Assembly: GCF_900099825.1 (NCBI RefSeq) | Contig: NZ_LT629693.1 | Span: forward strand, 992,001 to 1,056,000 | DNA: 64,000 bases | DNA from: Bradyrhizobium ottawaense | Lineage (GTDB): Bacteria; Pseudomonadota; Alphaproteobacteria; Rhizobiales; Xanthobacteraceae | Direction: 5' to 3' | Shown here: positions 53,187 through 63,463 of the stretch, one piece after another | How the letters are laid out: every line of letters begins with the position of its first letter | How positions within the stretch are numbered: the first letter of the stretch is position 1 | Made by a program: the position numbers and the translations under genes | The notes under the pieces: model-generated | Databases searched by the model: none | Told to the model about the DNA's origin: nothing | The model's input: only the letters and a program-made list of their open reading frames with translations

Positions 53187-53360
53187 GCGTTAATCGCTTG
53201 GCTTGTCTGACTTTTTTGCGCGCCGGCTCTGGAAAAGGGCCCAATGGCGCTGGCCGGACCGCGTCCGGAATGAAATAATCGGTCCAGTCGAAGACCAACA
53301 TGGGTCTCCTTGCAAATTGGCCCCCTCTCTCGGCCTGCGGGGCGAAATGGATTTGAGCGA

Positions 53361-56300
53361 ATGACCGCGGTTCCGCCGGACGTGGTGGCCGATCTCGGCA
53401 AGCTGGTTGCCGAGCTGGAGCAGCGGCTCGAATCCAGTTTCGCCGCGCATGACGCCGCGATTGCCCAGCAGGCTGCGACCGCGCAGGAGAATGCCCAGCT
53501 GCAAAGCGAACTGGCGATCGCGCGTGACCGCCAGAATGCCAGTGCCGAGATTCTGCAATCCATCGCGAACACCTCGGGTGATGCCGAACAGGCGCTGCGA
53601 CGGGTCGCGGAGACGACGGCGCGCCTGTTCGGCGCTTCCAGCGTCACGATCCGCATCGCCCGGGATGGCGAATGGGGCCAGTCGATCAACGTCGGTGCCG
53701 GTTCGGAGCGCATCGCTGCGGAAGTGTCGGCCGCACGACTGCGGCTTGGAGGCCGGAACCTGCCGAGCATGGTGCTGGGCGAAAACCGGCAGATCCACAT
53801 TCCCGACCTTGACAATCCCGATCCTACGATCGTCGACTGGCCCGGTATTCCACCCGCCCGCGCGGCAGGCACCCGCGCCATGTCGGGCACACCGCTGCGG
53901 CGTGAGGGCAACCCGATCGGCGTTCTCATCGTGCATCGCGATCGGCCGGTACCTTTCACCGGCGAGGAACTGGCGGTGCAGCAAAGTTTCGCCGACCAGG
54001 CCGTGATCGCCATCGAGAACGCGCGGCTGTTCAACGAGACGAGAGAAGCGCTGGAACGGCAGACCGCAACGGCCGAAATCCTGAAGGTCATCGCCAGTTC
54101 GCCATCCGATGTGCAGCCGGTATTCGAGGCCATTGCGGCCAGCGCCAACAGGCTGGTTAGCGGTTACTCCACCGCGGTGTTCAGCATCGTCGATGATACG
54201 CTGCACTTGTCGGCTTTCACGCCAACCAATCCTGCAGCCGATGCGGCCCTCAAGGGGTCGTTCCCCAGACCGTTGTCGACAGGGCCATGGGCCGAACAAA
54301 CCCGCAATGGCGAGATTATCCATGTCGCCGACATAGAAACCGACCCCGCCGTACCGGAGAATTTTCGGAGCGTGTGGCGGATGCGCGGCTTCCGTAGCCT
54401 TCTCTTGGTCCCATTGGTGCGCGACCGGGTCACGATAGGCATGATCAATGTGACTCGGACGGAGCCCGGCACATTTGCCGCTCATCACGTTCAGTTGCTC
54501 CAGACTTTCGCCGACCAAGCTGTGATCGCGATCCAGAACGCGCGGCTGTTCAACGAGACACAGCAAGCTCTGGAGCGGCAGACCGCGACCGCCGACATCC
54601 TCAAGGTGATCGCCTCCTCGCCGTCGGACGCGCAGCCGGTGTTCGAAGCGATTGCGACCAGCGCCAACCGCCTGGTCGGTGCGTTCGCGACTGCGGTCTT
54701 CCGCTTCATCGATGGCAGCGTCCATCTCGCCGCGTTCACTCCGGTCAATCCGGCTGCCGACGCAGCACTCAAGGGGGATTTCCCCACGCCTGTCGATGAG
54801 TTCGAGGGGTTCAGGCTGGCCCAGCACGGCACGCCGTTCCCTATCCCGGACACTGAAGAGATACCGCACGCGCCGATCAGGGAGATCGCGCGGCTGCATG
54901 GTTTCCGCAGCATGTTATTCGTACCCCTGATGAACGGCGGCGTCCCGATCGGCATCATCAGCGTAACGCGCGTCCAACCCGGATCGTTCGCCGATCACCA
55001 TGTTCAGTTGCTGCAGACCTTCGCCGATCAGGCCGTCATCGCGATCGAAAATGCGCGGCTGTTCAACGAGACAAAGGAGGCGCTGGAGCAGCAGACCGCG
55101 ACGGCCGAGGTCCTGAGCGTCATCAGCAGTTCAGCGGGCGACCTTGCGCCGGTATTCGACGCCATGCTCGGCAAGGCGATGCAGCTCTGCGGCGCCGCTT
55201 TCGGCGTGCTCAATACCTTCGACGGCGCCATGTTCCATACCGCTGCGACCTATGGGCTCCCCCCTGCCTATGACGAATACCGGCGCAAGCAGCCGCTGGA
55301 TTACGGCCCGGGCACGGCGCCCGCGCGGCTGCTGCAGGGCGAACCGACTGTCGAAATCTACGACCTCCTCGACTCGGATACTTATCGCAAAGGCGAACCC
55401 AACCGCCGCGCGCTGGTCGACCTCGGGCGCGCGCGCTCGCTTCTCGCGGTGCCCTTGCTAAAGGAAGAGCACGTCGTCGGCAATTTCATGATTTTCCGGC
55501 AGGAGCCGGACCGCTTCACGGAAAAGCAGATTGCGCTGCTGAAGCAATTCGCGGCCCAGGCCGTCATCGCGATCGAGAACACGCGGCTGCTTCGCGAACT
55601 GCGCGCCAGCACCGAGGATCTCAGCGAATCGCTGCAGCAGCAGACCGCCACCGCCGACGTGCTCAAGGTCATCAGCCGCTCGGCGTTCGACCTGCAGGCG
55701 GTGCTCGATACGCTGGTTGAATCGGCAGCCCGGCTCTGCGAGGCGGATATGGCCGCCATCACCCGGCGGATAGGCGACGTCTTCTATCGGGCAGGGTCGT
55801 ACGGCTTTCCGCAGCAATTCAAGGACTATGCGCGCGCCACTCCCGTGACGCCGGACCGGCGAACAATCACCGGCAGGACGTTGCTCGAAGGGCACATCGT
55901 CCACGTCGAGGATGTACTCGCCGATCCCGACTATGATTTCGAAGGCCAGCAACTGAGCGGCAATCCCCGCAGCTTCCTCGGCGTGCCGTTGCTGCGCGAG
56001 GGCATCCCGATCGGCGCGTTGACGTTGACCCGATTGGCCGTCAAGCCCTTTACCGCCAAACAGATCGAACTGATCACGACTTTCGCCGACCAGGCCGTCA
56101 TCGCCATCGAGAACGTGCGCCTGTTCGACGAGGTGCAGGCGAAGACGCGTGACCTCTCCGAAGCGCTGACCTACCAGACCGGAAGCGCCAACATCCTCAG
56201 CGTGATTGCTTCCTCGCCAACCGATGTCGGGCCGGTTCTCAAGGCCATTGTCGAGAGTGCCTGCGAGCTTTGCGGCGCCTTTGATTCAGTCGTGCTCCTG

Positions 56301-58070
56301 AAGGACGGCGACGACCTGCGTTTCAGCGCGCACCATGGCCCGATACCGATGAGTCTGGAGAAGTGGCCGATCAACCGCAACTGGACCGCCGGGCGTGCGT
56401 TTCTCGATCGAAAACCGGTGCACGTGCACGACCTCCTCTCCTCTGAAGGCGACGATTTCCCCGAGGGCCGGGAGATGTCGCGCCGCATGGGCCATCGCAG
56501 TATCTTGAGCGTACCTTTGCTGCGCGAGGGCGAAAGCATCGGAACCATCGTGCTTCGCCGGACGGAGGTGAATCCGTTCAGCGATAAACAGATTACCTTG
56601 CTGCAGACCTTTGCCGACCAGGCCGTGATCGCCCTTGGCAATGTCAGGCTGTTCGAGGAGGTGCAGGAGAAAACCCGCGACCTCTCAGAGGCGCTGACCT
56701 ACCAGACCGGGAGCAGCAATATCCTCAGCGTAATCGCATCTTCGCCAACCGACGTTGCGCCTGTACTCAAGGCCATTGTCAAGAGTGCCTGCGAGCTTTG
56801 CAGTGCGTACGATGCCGTGGTGCGGCTTAGGGACGGCGACGATCTGCGCCTGAGCGCGCATCAGGGTCCGATACCGACAAGTCTCGATAGATTGCCAATC
56901 ACCCGCGACGTGACCGCGGGACGTGCGTTTCTCGACAAGAAGCCGGTTCATGTACACGACCTGCTATCCCCTGAAGGCGATCAATTTCCAAAAGCACAGG
57001 AGATGTCGCGTCATGAGGGAGGCCATCGCACAATCCTGAGCATACCGCTGCTGCGCGAGGGTGAAAGCATCGGAGCGATTGTGCTTCGGCGTATTGAAGT
57101 GCATCCGTTCAGCGACAAACAGATTGCCTTGCTGCAGACTTTTGCTGACCAGGCCGTGATCGCCATCGGCAATGCCAGGCTGTTCGAACAGGTCCAGGAG
57201 CGCACCAGAGAATTATCGCAATCGCTCGACAATCTGCGCACCGCGCAGGACCGGCTGGTGCAGACCGAAAAATTGGCTTCGCTCGGCCAGCTCACCGCCG
57301 GCATCGCGCACGAGATCAAGAACCCGCTCAACTTCGTCAACAATTTTGCGGCCCTTTCCGCCGAACTGACCGACGAGTTGAACGACGCGCTGAAGCCCGC
57401 CGTGCTCGCCGACAAAATCCGCCGGGAAGTCGACGAATTGACCGACCTGCTCAAGGACAATCTGGAAAAAGTTGTCCAGCACGGCCAGCGCGCCGACTCC
57501 ATCGTCAAGAACATGCTGCTGCATTCGCGCGAGGGCTCCGGCGATCACCGGCCGGCCGACGTCAACGCGCTGGTCGATGAAAGCCTCAACCTCGCCTATC
57601 ACGGCGCCCGCGCCGAAAAGCCCGACTTCAATGTCACGCTGCAGCGCGACTTCGATTCCAGCGCCGGTATGATCGAGGCGTTTCCGCAGGAAATTACCCG
57701 CGTCTTCCTCAACCTGATTTCGAACGGCTTCTATGCCGTGAACAAACGCAGGCTCCAGTCCGGCAACGCCGCGTTCGATCCGGTGCTCAGCGTCGCCACC
57801 CGCGATCTCGGCGACAGCGTTGAGATCCGCATCCGCGACAACGGCACCGGCATCCCCGACGAGGTCAAGGACAAGATGTTCAATCCGTTCTTCACGACCA
57901 AGCCTGCCGGCGAAGGCACCGGGCTCGGCCTGTCGATGAGCCATGACATCATCGTCAAACAACATGGCGGCACAATCGACGTCGAGACGGAGCCCGGACA
58001 ATTCACCGAGTTCCGGATCGTTCTGCCGAGGACCAGCACGCCTCCAAACAAGAGCCGAGGTCAGACGTGA
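53361..58070 (+). CDS. Giant soluble histidine kinase with seven tandem GAF units
   Basis: This 1569-residue kinase has no membrane segment. Seven GAF units follow a short coiled-coil start; unit boundaries fall near residues 57, 233, 406, 577, 760, 937, 1113 and 1290, each opened by a conserved joint (QTATAEILKVIASS-like) and closed by ADQAVIAIENARLF. HisKA has H1317 in GIAHEIKNPLNFV, followed by HATPase (RIRDNGTGIP, GTGLGLSM). Units 6 and 7 are nearly identical, a recent duplication. GAF domains bind small ligands or light pigments; no chromophore Cys is evident. The stop overlaps the receiver start (GTGA). Confidence 0.9.
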   Translation: MTAVPPDVVADLGKLVAELEQRLESSFAAHDAAIAQQAATAQENAQLQSELAIARDRQNASAEILQSIANTSGDAEQALRRVAETTARLFGASSVTIRIARDGEWGQSINVGAGSERIAAEVSAARLRLGGRNLPSMVLGENRQIHIPDLDNPDPTIVDWPGIPPARAAGTRAMSGTPLRREGNPIGVLIVHRDRPVPFTGEELAVQQSFADQAVIAIENARLFNETREALERQTATAEILKVIASSPSDVQPVFEAIAASANRLVSGYSTAVFSIVDDTLHLSAFTPTNPAADAALKGSFPRPLSTGPWAEQTRNGEIIHVADIETDPAVPENFRSVWRMRGFRSLLLVPLVRDRVTIGMINVTRTEPGTFAAHHVQLLQTFADQAVIAIQNARLFNETQQALERQTATADILKVIASSPSDAQPVFEAIATSANRLVGAFATAVFRFIDGSVHLAAFTPVNPAADAALKGDFPTPVDEFEGFRLAQHGTPFPIPDTEEIPHAPIREIARLHGFRSMLFVPLMNGGVPIGIISVTRVQPGSFADHHVQLLQTFADQAVIAIENARLFNETKEALEQQTATAEVLSVISSSAGDLAPVFDAMLGKAMQLCGAAFGVLNTFDGAMFHTAATYGLPPAYDEYRRKQPLDYGPGTAPARLLQGEPTVEIYDLLDSDTYRKGEPNRRALVDLGRARSLLAVPLLKEEHVVGNFMIFRQEPDRFTEKQIALLKQFAAQAVIAIENTRLLRELRASTEDLSESLQQQTATADVLKVISRSAFDLQAVLDTLVESAARLCEADMAAITRRIGDVFYRAGSYGFPQQFKDYARATPVTPDRRTITGRTLLEGHIVHVEDVLADPDYDFEGQQLSGNPRSFLGVPLLREGIPIGALTLTRLAVKPFTAKQIELITTFADQAVIAIENVRLFDEVQAKTRDLSEALTYQTGSANILSVIASSPTDVGPVLKAIVESACELCGAFDSVVLLKDGDDLRFSAHHGPIPMSLEKWPINRNWTAGRAFLDRKPVHVHDLLSSEGDDFPEGREMSRRMGHRSILSVPLLREGESIGTIVLRRTEVNPFSDKQITLLQTFADQAVIALGNVRLFEEVQEKTRDLSEALTYQTGSSNILSVIASSPTDVAPVLKAIVKSACELCSAYDAVVRLRDGDDLRLSAHQGPIPTSLDRLPITRDVTAGRAFLDKKPVHVHDLLSPEGDQFPKAQEMSRHEGGHRTILSIPLLREGESIGAIVLRRIEVHPFSDKQIALLQTFADQAVIAIGNARLFEQVQERTRELSQSLDNLRTAQDRLVQTEKLASLGQLTAGIAHEIKNPLNFVNNFAALSAELTDELNDALKPAVLADKIRREVDELTDLLKDNLEKVVQHGQRADSIVKNMLLHSREGSGDHRPADVNALVDESLNLAYHGARAEKPDFNVTLQRDFDSSAGMIEAFPQEITRVFLNLISNGFYAVNKRRLQSGNAAFDPVLSVATRDLGDSVEIRIRDNGTGIPDEVKDKMFNPFFTTKPAGEGTGLGLSMSHDIIVKQHGGTIDVETEPGQFTEFRIVLPRTSTPPNKSRGQT

Positions 58071-58456
58071 ACATTTTGGTGCTTGTGGTCGACGATGAGC
58101 CCGACGTCGAGGCGTTGTTTCGTCAGCAATTTCGCAAGGATTTGCGCGCGCAGCGTTTTGTGATGGATTTCGCCAATTCGGCGGCCGACGCATTGTCGCG
58201 CATCGCCGCCACGATCGAGCAGTCGCTGATCCTGATCCTGTCGGACATCAACATGCCCGGGATGACGGGGCTCGAGATGCTGCCCAAGGTCAAGGCGATG
58301 CGGCCCGATGTACCCGTCATCATGATCACCGCCTATGGCGACCCCGACACCCGGCGCAAGGCGATCGAAGGCGGCGCAACCGGGTTGTTGACCAAACCGA
58401 TCGACTTCACCCTGCTGCGGGAAGAGATCGATACGCGTCTGGAAAAGGCGAGCTAG
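58067..58456 (+). CDS. Single-domain response regulator (receiver only)
   Basis: This 129-residue receiver has the acidic pair (VVDDEPD), phospho-Asp D60 in LILSDINMPGMTGLEM, Thr in VIMITAYGDPD and Lys in LLTKPIDFTLL. No output domain follows, so it works through protein interaction or as a phosphate sink. The GTG start overlaps the kinase stop; the two are therefore coupled and D60 is the probable phospho-acceptor for H1317 of the kinase. Confidence 0.93.
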   Translation: MNILVLVVDDEPDVEALFRQQFRKDLRAQRFVMDFANSAADALSRIAATIEQSLILILSDINMPGMTGLEMLPKVKAMRPDVPVIMITAYGDPDTRRKAIEGGATGLLTKPIDFTLLREEIDTRLEKAS

Positions 58457-58478
58457 GCGCCCTGCCCGATGCCCGATC

Positions 58479-60053
58479 TTATTCCGCCATCTCCGCCGGC
58501 GGCGTAGCCGGACCGGCCAGCGGCCGTTCTTCCATCGCGATCATGCAGACCGCGCCGAGGGCGAGCAGCGCAGTGGCCGCACCGAACACGTAGCGGAACG
58601 CCGAGATCATGTCGGCTACGGGAATCGAATTCACCGAGCCGCGATGTTCGCCGGCGAGCGAGATATCCGCCCCCAGCGCCATCAGCAGGATCGCGGTAAA
58701 CGCCGCGACCGTGAACGACGACATCAGCGAGCGAAAGAAATTCATTGCGCCGGTCACGGTGCCGATCTGCGCGCGCGCCACCGAGTTCTGCAGCGAGACC
58801 ACGCTGACGGGAAAGGTCGTGCCGAGGCCGAGCGCGAACAGCGCCAGCACGATCAGGAATCCCCACAGCGGCAGCGTCGTCACCGTCAGCACGGTCCCGA
58901 AAACCACCGCCATCGAGGTGCCGACGACGGCCACGCGCTTGTAGTGCTTGGCGCGCGACATGGTCTTGCCGGCGATCGCGGCGCCGCAGGTCGAGACTGC
59001 GGCAATCGGGATCAGCGCCAGACCGGCCTCGCTGGCGCTGAGGTGATAGACCACCTCGTAATAGAGCGGCAATTGAACGGTAAGGCCGGTAATGGCGCCG
59101 AGCGCACAGCCACCCGCGGTCATGGCGTAAGGCGCGATCGGCCCGCGCATCAAGGACAGCGGCAGGAACGGCTCGTCGGCATTGTTCGCATGCCAGACGA
59201 AGGCGAACGCCAGCGCCACGGAAGCGCCGATCATGGAAAGGATCACCGGCGACAGCCACAGATAGCGGTTGCCGCCCCAGGTCAGGACCAGCATGACCAC
59301 GACAGCAGACCCCATCAGCAGCACGCCGCCGAGCCAGTCGACCTTGCGCTTGCGATGGAACACCGGAATCTTGCCCATCTTCGGCAGCAGCAGCGCCAGC
59401 GCGCCGAGCGCCAGCGGCACGTTGATCCAGAAGATCATCGACCAGTGCAGATGTTCGGCGAACACGCCGCCCAGCACCGGCCCGAGCAATCCGGCCGCCA
59501 TCCACACGCCCGAGAAGTAAGCCTGGTACTGGCCGCGCTCGCGCGGAGAGACCACGTCGGAGATCACGGTCTGCACCACCGGCATGATGCCGCCGCCGCC
59601 GAGCCCCTGCAGGCCGCGCGCGAGGATCAGCACGGGCATGTTGGGCGCCACCGCGCAGAGGATCGATCCCACCGTGAACATGGTGAGCGAAACAGTGATC
59701 ATGACGCGGCGGCCGTAGATGTCGCTCAGCGTGCCGAACACCGGCGCCACCGCGGTCGAGGCCAAAAGATACGCCGTGATCACCCAGGACAGGTTGCTGA
59801 CGTCATTGAATTGCCGGCCGATGGTCGGCAGCGCTGTGGCGACGATGGTCTGGTCGAGCGCGGCCAGGAACATCGTCAGCAGCAGGCTCATCAGGATGGT
59901 GCGGACCTCGTCCGGGGTCAGCGGCGCGCGCGGCGCCAGCGACGGCGCATCGCTAATCTCGATGACCTCGGTCGTGATGTGCGAAAGCTCGTGGGCCAAA
60001 TCGTCGGGCAATGTCGTCTGGTCGGCAGAGTCCTGCCGTTCGAACTTGTTCAT
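58479..60053 (-). CDS. DHA2-family (14-TM) MFS drug exporter
   Basis: This 524-residue inner-membrane protein shows motif A (LSDIYGRRVMI) and the DHA2 motif C region (GLLGPVLGGVFAEHLHW), plus the N-terminal LAALDQTIVATALPTIGRQF. The N-terminal 45 residues are cytoplasmic and acidic. Relatives expel dyes and antibiotics by proton exchange; the real substrate is unknown. It is not preceded by a regulator gene. It converges with the receiver gene (22-bp gap). Confidence 0.88.
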   Translation of the reverse strand: MNKFERQDSADQTTLPDDLAHELSHITTEVIEISDAPSLAPRAPLTPDEVRTILMSLLLTMFLAALDQTIVATALPTIGRQFNDVSNLSWVITAYLLASTAVAPVFGTLSDIYGRRVMITVSLTMFTVGSILCAVAPNMPVLILARGLQGLGGGGIMPVVQTVISDVVSPRERGQYQAYFSGVWMAAGLLGPVLGGVFAEHLHWSMIFWINVPLALGALALLLPKMGKIPVFHRKRKVDWLGGVLLMGSAVVVMLVLTWGGNRYLWLSPVILSMIGASVALAFAFVWHANNADEPFLPLSLMRGPIAPYAMTAGGCALGAITGLTVQLPLYYEVVYHLSASEAGLALIPIAAVSTCGAAIAGKTMSRAKHYKRVAVVGTSMAVVFGTVLTVTTLPLWGFLIVLALFALGLGTTFPVSVVSLQNSVARAQIGTVTGAMNFFRSLMSSFTVAAFTAILLMALGADISLAGEHRGSVNSIPVADMISAFRYVFGAATALLALGAVCMIAMEERPLAGPATPPAEMAE

Positions 60054-60253
60054 ATCGAGCGTAATATTCTTCTGCGCGGCCCAAAGTGGCCGGAATGGAA
60101 TCGCTATTTCCTGCTCTATTTACGGGAGAAATCGCACGCCGGGCAGCACCCCGGGCGCATGGGTGCATCCCGCAGGGGCATCTTCGCGTTTATGTGATCG
60201 ATCAGCGGCGCTCAGAGCTTTGCGCTCAAGGCTTTAAGCCGAAGCTTTCACGT

Positions 60254-60769
60254 TCAGGCTTTCGGCCGCTTCTTCAGCTTTGCCCGCTTCGGCAGCAGCG
60301 CCGGCCACTGCACGATGTGATCCTCGAGGTCCTCATCGGCGATCTCGTTCTCGGTGCCCTGCACCCGGCCGCGCACGGAAACGCCGGCTTCATGCACGGT
60401 GTTGGGATCGCCCGAGATCAGCGGGTGCCACCAGTAGAGATCGCGGCCTTCGGCGACGAGCTTGTAGCCGCAGCTCGGCGGCAACCAGTTCAGGGTGCGG
60501 ACGTTTTCGGGCGTCAGACGGACGCAATCCGGAACCTTGTCGGAACGGTTCTTGTAGTCCTTGCAGGCGCACAGCCCCGAATCGAGCAGCTTGCAGGAAA
60601 CATGGGTGAAATAGATCTTGCCGGTATCTTCGTCCTCGAGCTTTTCCAGGCAGCAGCGCGCACAGCCGTCGCACAGACTTTCCCATTCGGCGTTGGACAT
60701 CTCTTCCAACGTCTTGGTTTTCCAGAAGAATCCCTCTTGGCCTGAGATTGGCTTGGGCGGTGCGGTCAT
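60254..60769 (-). CDS. YcgN/UPF0260-family cysteine-cluster protein
   Basis: This 171-residue soluble protein has the clustered cysteines typical of the family: [33 protein letters not shown] and [12 protein letters not shown]. The spacing resembles zinc- or iron-sulphur-binding sites, but no activity is established. The last 60 residues ([21 protein letters not shown]) are basic. It diverges from the penicillin-binding protein gene across a 294-bp gap with no recognisable operator. Confidence 0.87.
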   Translation of the reverse strand: MTAPPKPISGQEGFFWKTKTLEEMSNAEWESLCDGCARCCLEKLEDEDTGKIYFTHVSCKLLDSGLCACKDYKNRSDKVPDCVRLTPENVRTLNWLPPSCGYKLVAEGRDLYWWHPLISGDPNTVHEAGVSVRGRVQGTENEIADEDLEDHIVQWPALLPKRAKLKKRPKA

Positions 60770-61063
60770 GAAACTGGATATGGTCCGGGTCGGTTCGGTT
60801 GCAGCCTTCTAGGGGGTAGCGGACCCCCGTTGCAAGCGGCGCGGCCAGAGTTCCCATAAAAGCCGGGGCAGCGTTAGTCCTGACCACCAAAATCGTGAGC
60901 GGGAGCATTGGTTTATGGCCCCCGCTCGGATAGAACAGCCGCGAGTCCCCCAGGTCGTCAAGCGGGTCGCAAAAGCGCCTTGGGTTTGCCGCAACATCGA
61001 AGCAAGACGTCTCCACAGTGCCCGGCCGGCGCTGGAACGCCTGCGAAATGACCAAGGGTCCCG

Positions 61064-63346
61064 GTGCGCCAGATCGTACCTCCACACTGGAAGCAGAAGA
61101 TCCGGAATTTCTTTCTGGATCTCGATGCGCGTATCGACTCGACGCTGTTCTCGTCGGGCAAGGGCCTGCGCGAACTCTATGAGCGCTATTCCACCTTCAT
61201 GGACCGCTTCTATGTCGGCCGCTGGAAGCGCTGGGTCTTCATCGAGCCGTTGTCGGAAGCCGCCACCATCGGCCTCGGCGGGCTGATCCTGATGCTGGCG
61301 CTGGCGATCCCGGCGTTTCGCGAAACCGCCGATGACGACTGGCTGAAGAAGTCCGATCTCGCGGTGACGTTCCTCGATCGCTACGGCACGCCGATCGGCA
61401 GCCGCGGCATCAAGCACAACGACTCGATCCCGCTGGAAGATTTTCCGGACAACCTGATCAAGGCGACGCTGGCGACCGAAGACCGCCGCTTCTACGACCA
61501 TTTCGGCATCGACATCGCCGGCACCGCGCGCGCGCTCGTCACCAACGCCCAGGCCGGCGGCGTCCGCCAGGGCGGCTCGTCGATCACCCAGCAGCTGGCG
61601 AAGAACCTGTTCCTGAACAACGAGCGCACCATCGAGCGCAAGGTGAAGGAGGCCTTCCTCGCGGTCTGGCTGGAAACCCGCCTGACCAAGAACGAAATCC
61701 TGAAACTCTATCTCGACCGCGCCTATATGGGCGGCGGTACCTTCGGCGTCGATGGTGCTGCGCACTTCTACTTCAACAAGTCGGCGCGCGACGTCAATCT
61801 GGCGGAGTCGGCGATGCTGGCCGGCCTGTTCAAGGCGCCGACCAAATACGCCCCGCACATCAACCTGCCCGCCGCGCGCGCCCGCGCCAACGTGGTGCTC
61901 GACAATCTCGTCGATGCCGGCTTCATGACCGAAGGCCAGGTGTTCGGCGCCCGGCGCAATCCGGCCGTCGCCGTCGACCGCCGCGACGAGGCTTCGCCGA
62001 ACTACTATCTCGACTACGCCTTCGACGAGATGCGCAAGCTGGTCGACACCTTCCCGAAATCCTATACCGAGCGCGTCTTCGTGGTCCGCACCTCGATCGA
62101 CATGAACGTGCAGCACGCCGCCGAAGAGGCGATCGAAAACCAGCTGCGCCAGTTCGGCCGCGATTATCACGCGACGCAAGCCGCGACCGTGGTCGGCGAT
62201 CTCGACGGCGGCGTTCGCGCGATGGTCGGCGGCCGCGACTATGGTGCCAGCCAGTTCAACCGCGCCGTCGACGCCTACCGCCAGCCGGGCTCGTCGTTCA
62301 AGCCGTATGTCTATACGACAGCACTTCTGAACGGCTTCAAGCCGACCTCGATCGTGGTCGACGGCCCGGTCTGCATCGGCAACTGGTGCCCGCAGAACTA
62401 TGGCCACTCCTATTCCGGATCGGTGACGCTGACGCAGGCCATCACTCGCTCGATCAACGTCGTTCCGGTAAAACTGTCGATTGCGCTCGGCGGCAAGTCG
62501 CCGAACCCGGCCAAGGTCGGCCGTGCCAAGATCGTCGAGGTGGCGCGCCGCTTCGGCCTCACGGCGCCGCTGCCGGACACGCCGTCGTTGCCGATCGGTT
62601 CCGATGAGGTCACGGTGCTCGAACACGCGGTCGCCTATGCGACCTTCCCGAACAAGGGCAAGTCGGTCAAGCCGCACGCCGTGCTGGAAGTCCGTACCGG
62701 CGCCGGCGACCTGGTCTGGCGCTTCGACCGCGACGGCAAGAAGCCGGTGCAAGCCATTCCCGCGTCGGTTGCCGCCGACATGGCCGGTATGATGAGCCAC
62801 GTCGTCAGCGAAGGCACTGCGCGGCGGGCCGCGCTCGACGGCATCCCGACCGCCGGCAAGACCGGCACCACCAACGCCTATCGCGATGCCTGGTTCGTCG
62901 GCTACACCGGCAACTTCACCTGCGCGGTGTGGTACGGCAACGACGACTATTCGCCGACCAACCGCATGACCGGCGGCTCGCTGCCGGCACAGACCTGGCA
63001 CGACATCATGGTGGTCGCGCATCAGGGCGTCGAGGTGAAGGAAATCGCAGGCATCGGCATGGGCACGAAACTGCCGCCGGCTACCACCCCCGCCACCGTC
63101 GCGGCCAATGGTGCGCCGCGGGTGCTGGAGACCAAGCCTGGACCACCGCCGGTGCTGACGCGGCGCGGCGCGGATATCCTGGTGCGCGTCGAAAAGCTGC
63201 TCGACGACGCCGGCAAGACCGCAGGCAAGACCGCGGCCACCGAACCGGCGGCGACCAAGCCGACATCCTCCAGCGCGCTGGCCTTCCCGGAGAACTATAT
63301 CGCCGCGGCAGGCGACCAGGCTCCGCCGGCGCCGCGGAAGAACTAG
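61064..63346 (+). CDS. Class A penicillin-binding protein (PBP1A-like)
   Basis: This 760-residue inner-membrane enzyme makes and cross-links peptidoglycan. It has a cytoplasmic N-terminus with one membrane anchor (about 66-86), a glycosyltransferase domain (catalytic Glu in ATEDRRFYDHFGID, then GGSSITQQLAKNLF) and a transpeptidase domain with S-x-x-K (PGSSFKPYVY), S-x-N (RSINV) and KTG (AGKTGTTNAYRDAWFVGYT). The C-terminal 60 residues are Pro/Thr/Ala-rich. The GTG start has AAGGG seven bases upstream. Confidence 0.94.
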   Translation: MRQIVPPHWKQKIRNFFLDLDARIDSTLFSSGKGLRELYERYSTFMDRFYVGRWKRWVFIEPLSEAATIGLGGLILMLALAIPAFRETADDDWLKKSDLAVTFLDRYGTPIGSRGIKHNDSIPLEDFPDNLIKATLATEDRRFYDHFGIDIAGTARALVTNAQAGGVRQGGSSITQQLAKNLFLNNERTIERKVKEAFLAVWLETRLTKNEILKLYLDRAYMGGGTFGVDGAAHFYFNKSARDVNLAESAMLAGLFKAPTKYAPHINLPAARARANVVLDNLVDAGFMTEGQVFGARRNPAVAVDRRDEASPNYYLDYAFDEMRKLVDTFPKSYTERVFVVRTSIDMNVQHAAEEAIENQLRQFGRDYHATQAATVVGDLDGGVRAMVGGRDYGASQFNRAVDAYRQPGSSFKPYVYTTALLNGFKPTSIVVDGPVCIGNWCPQNYGHSYSGSVTLTQAITRSINVVPVKLSIALGGKSPNPAKVGRAKIVEVARRFGLTAPLPDTPSLPIGSDEVTVLEHAVAYATFPNKGKSVKPHAVLEVRTGAGDLVWRFDRDGKKPVQAIPASVAADMAGMMSHVVSEGTARRAALDGIPTAGKTGTTNAYRDAWFVGYTGNFTCAVWYGNDDYSPTNRMTGGSLPAQTWHDIMVVAHQGVEVKEIAGIGMGTKLPPATTPATVAANGAPRVLETKPGPPPVLTRRGADILVRVEKLLDDAGKTAGKTAATEPAATKPTSSSALAFPENYIAAAGDQAPPAPRKN

Positions 63347-63347
63347 T

Positions 63348-63432
63348 CGCATGATCCGGAAAAGTGGAAGCCGGTTTTCCGGCGAGATCATGCGCAAACA
63401 AACTAAGCACCACATTCCGGTTCAACCGGAAT
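63348..63432. repeat. Palindromic repeat after the PBP gene
   Basis: Ends gcatgatccgga and gatcatgcg pair across 63348-63394 and a second perfect hairpin lies at 63414-63432 (ATTCCGGTT/AACCGGAAT). The first part is related to the 47366 repeat. It fills the 117-bp gap to the next gene. Confidence 0.72.
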
Positions 63433-63463
63433 CGGATGCAATGGTTTTGCGGAGCACTGGGTT

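Noticed and set aside
60770..61063. Possible small gene upstream of the penicillin-binding protein
   Set aside because: No start with ribosome site and no sustained coding pattern; it is simply the divergent promoter region.
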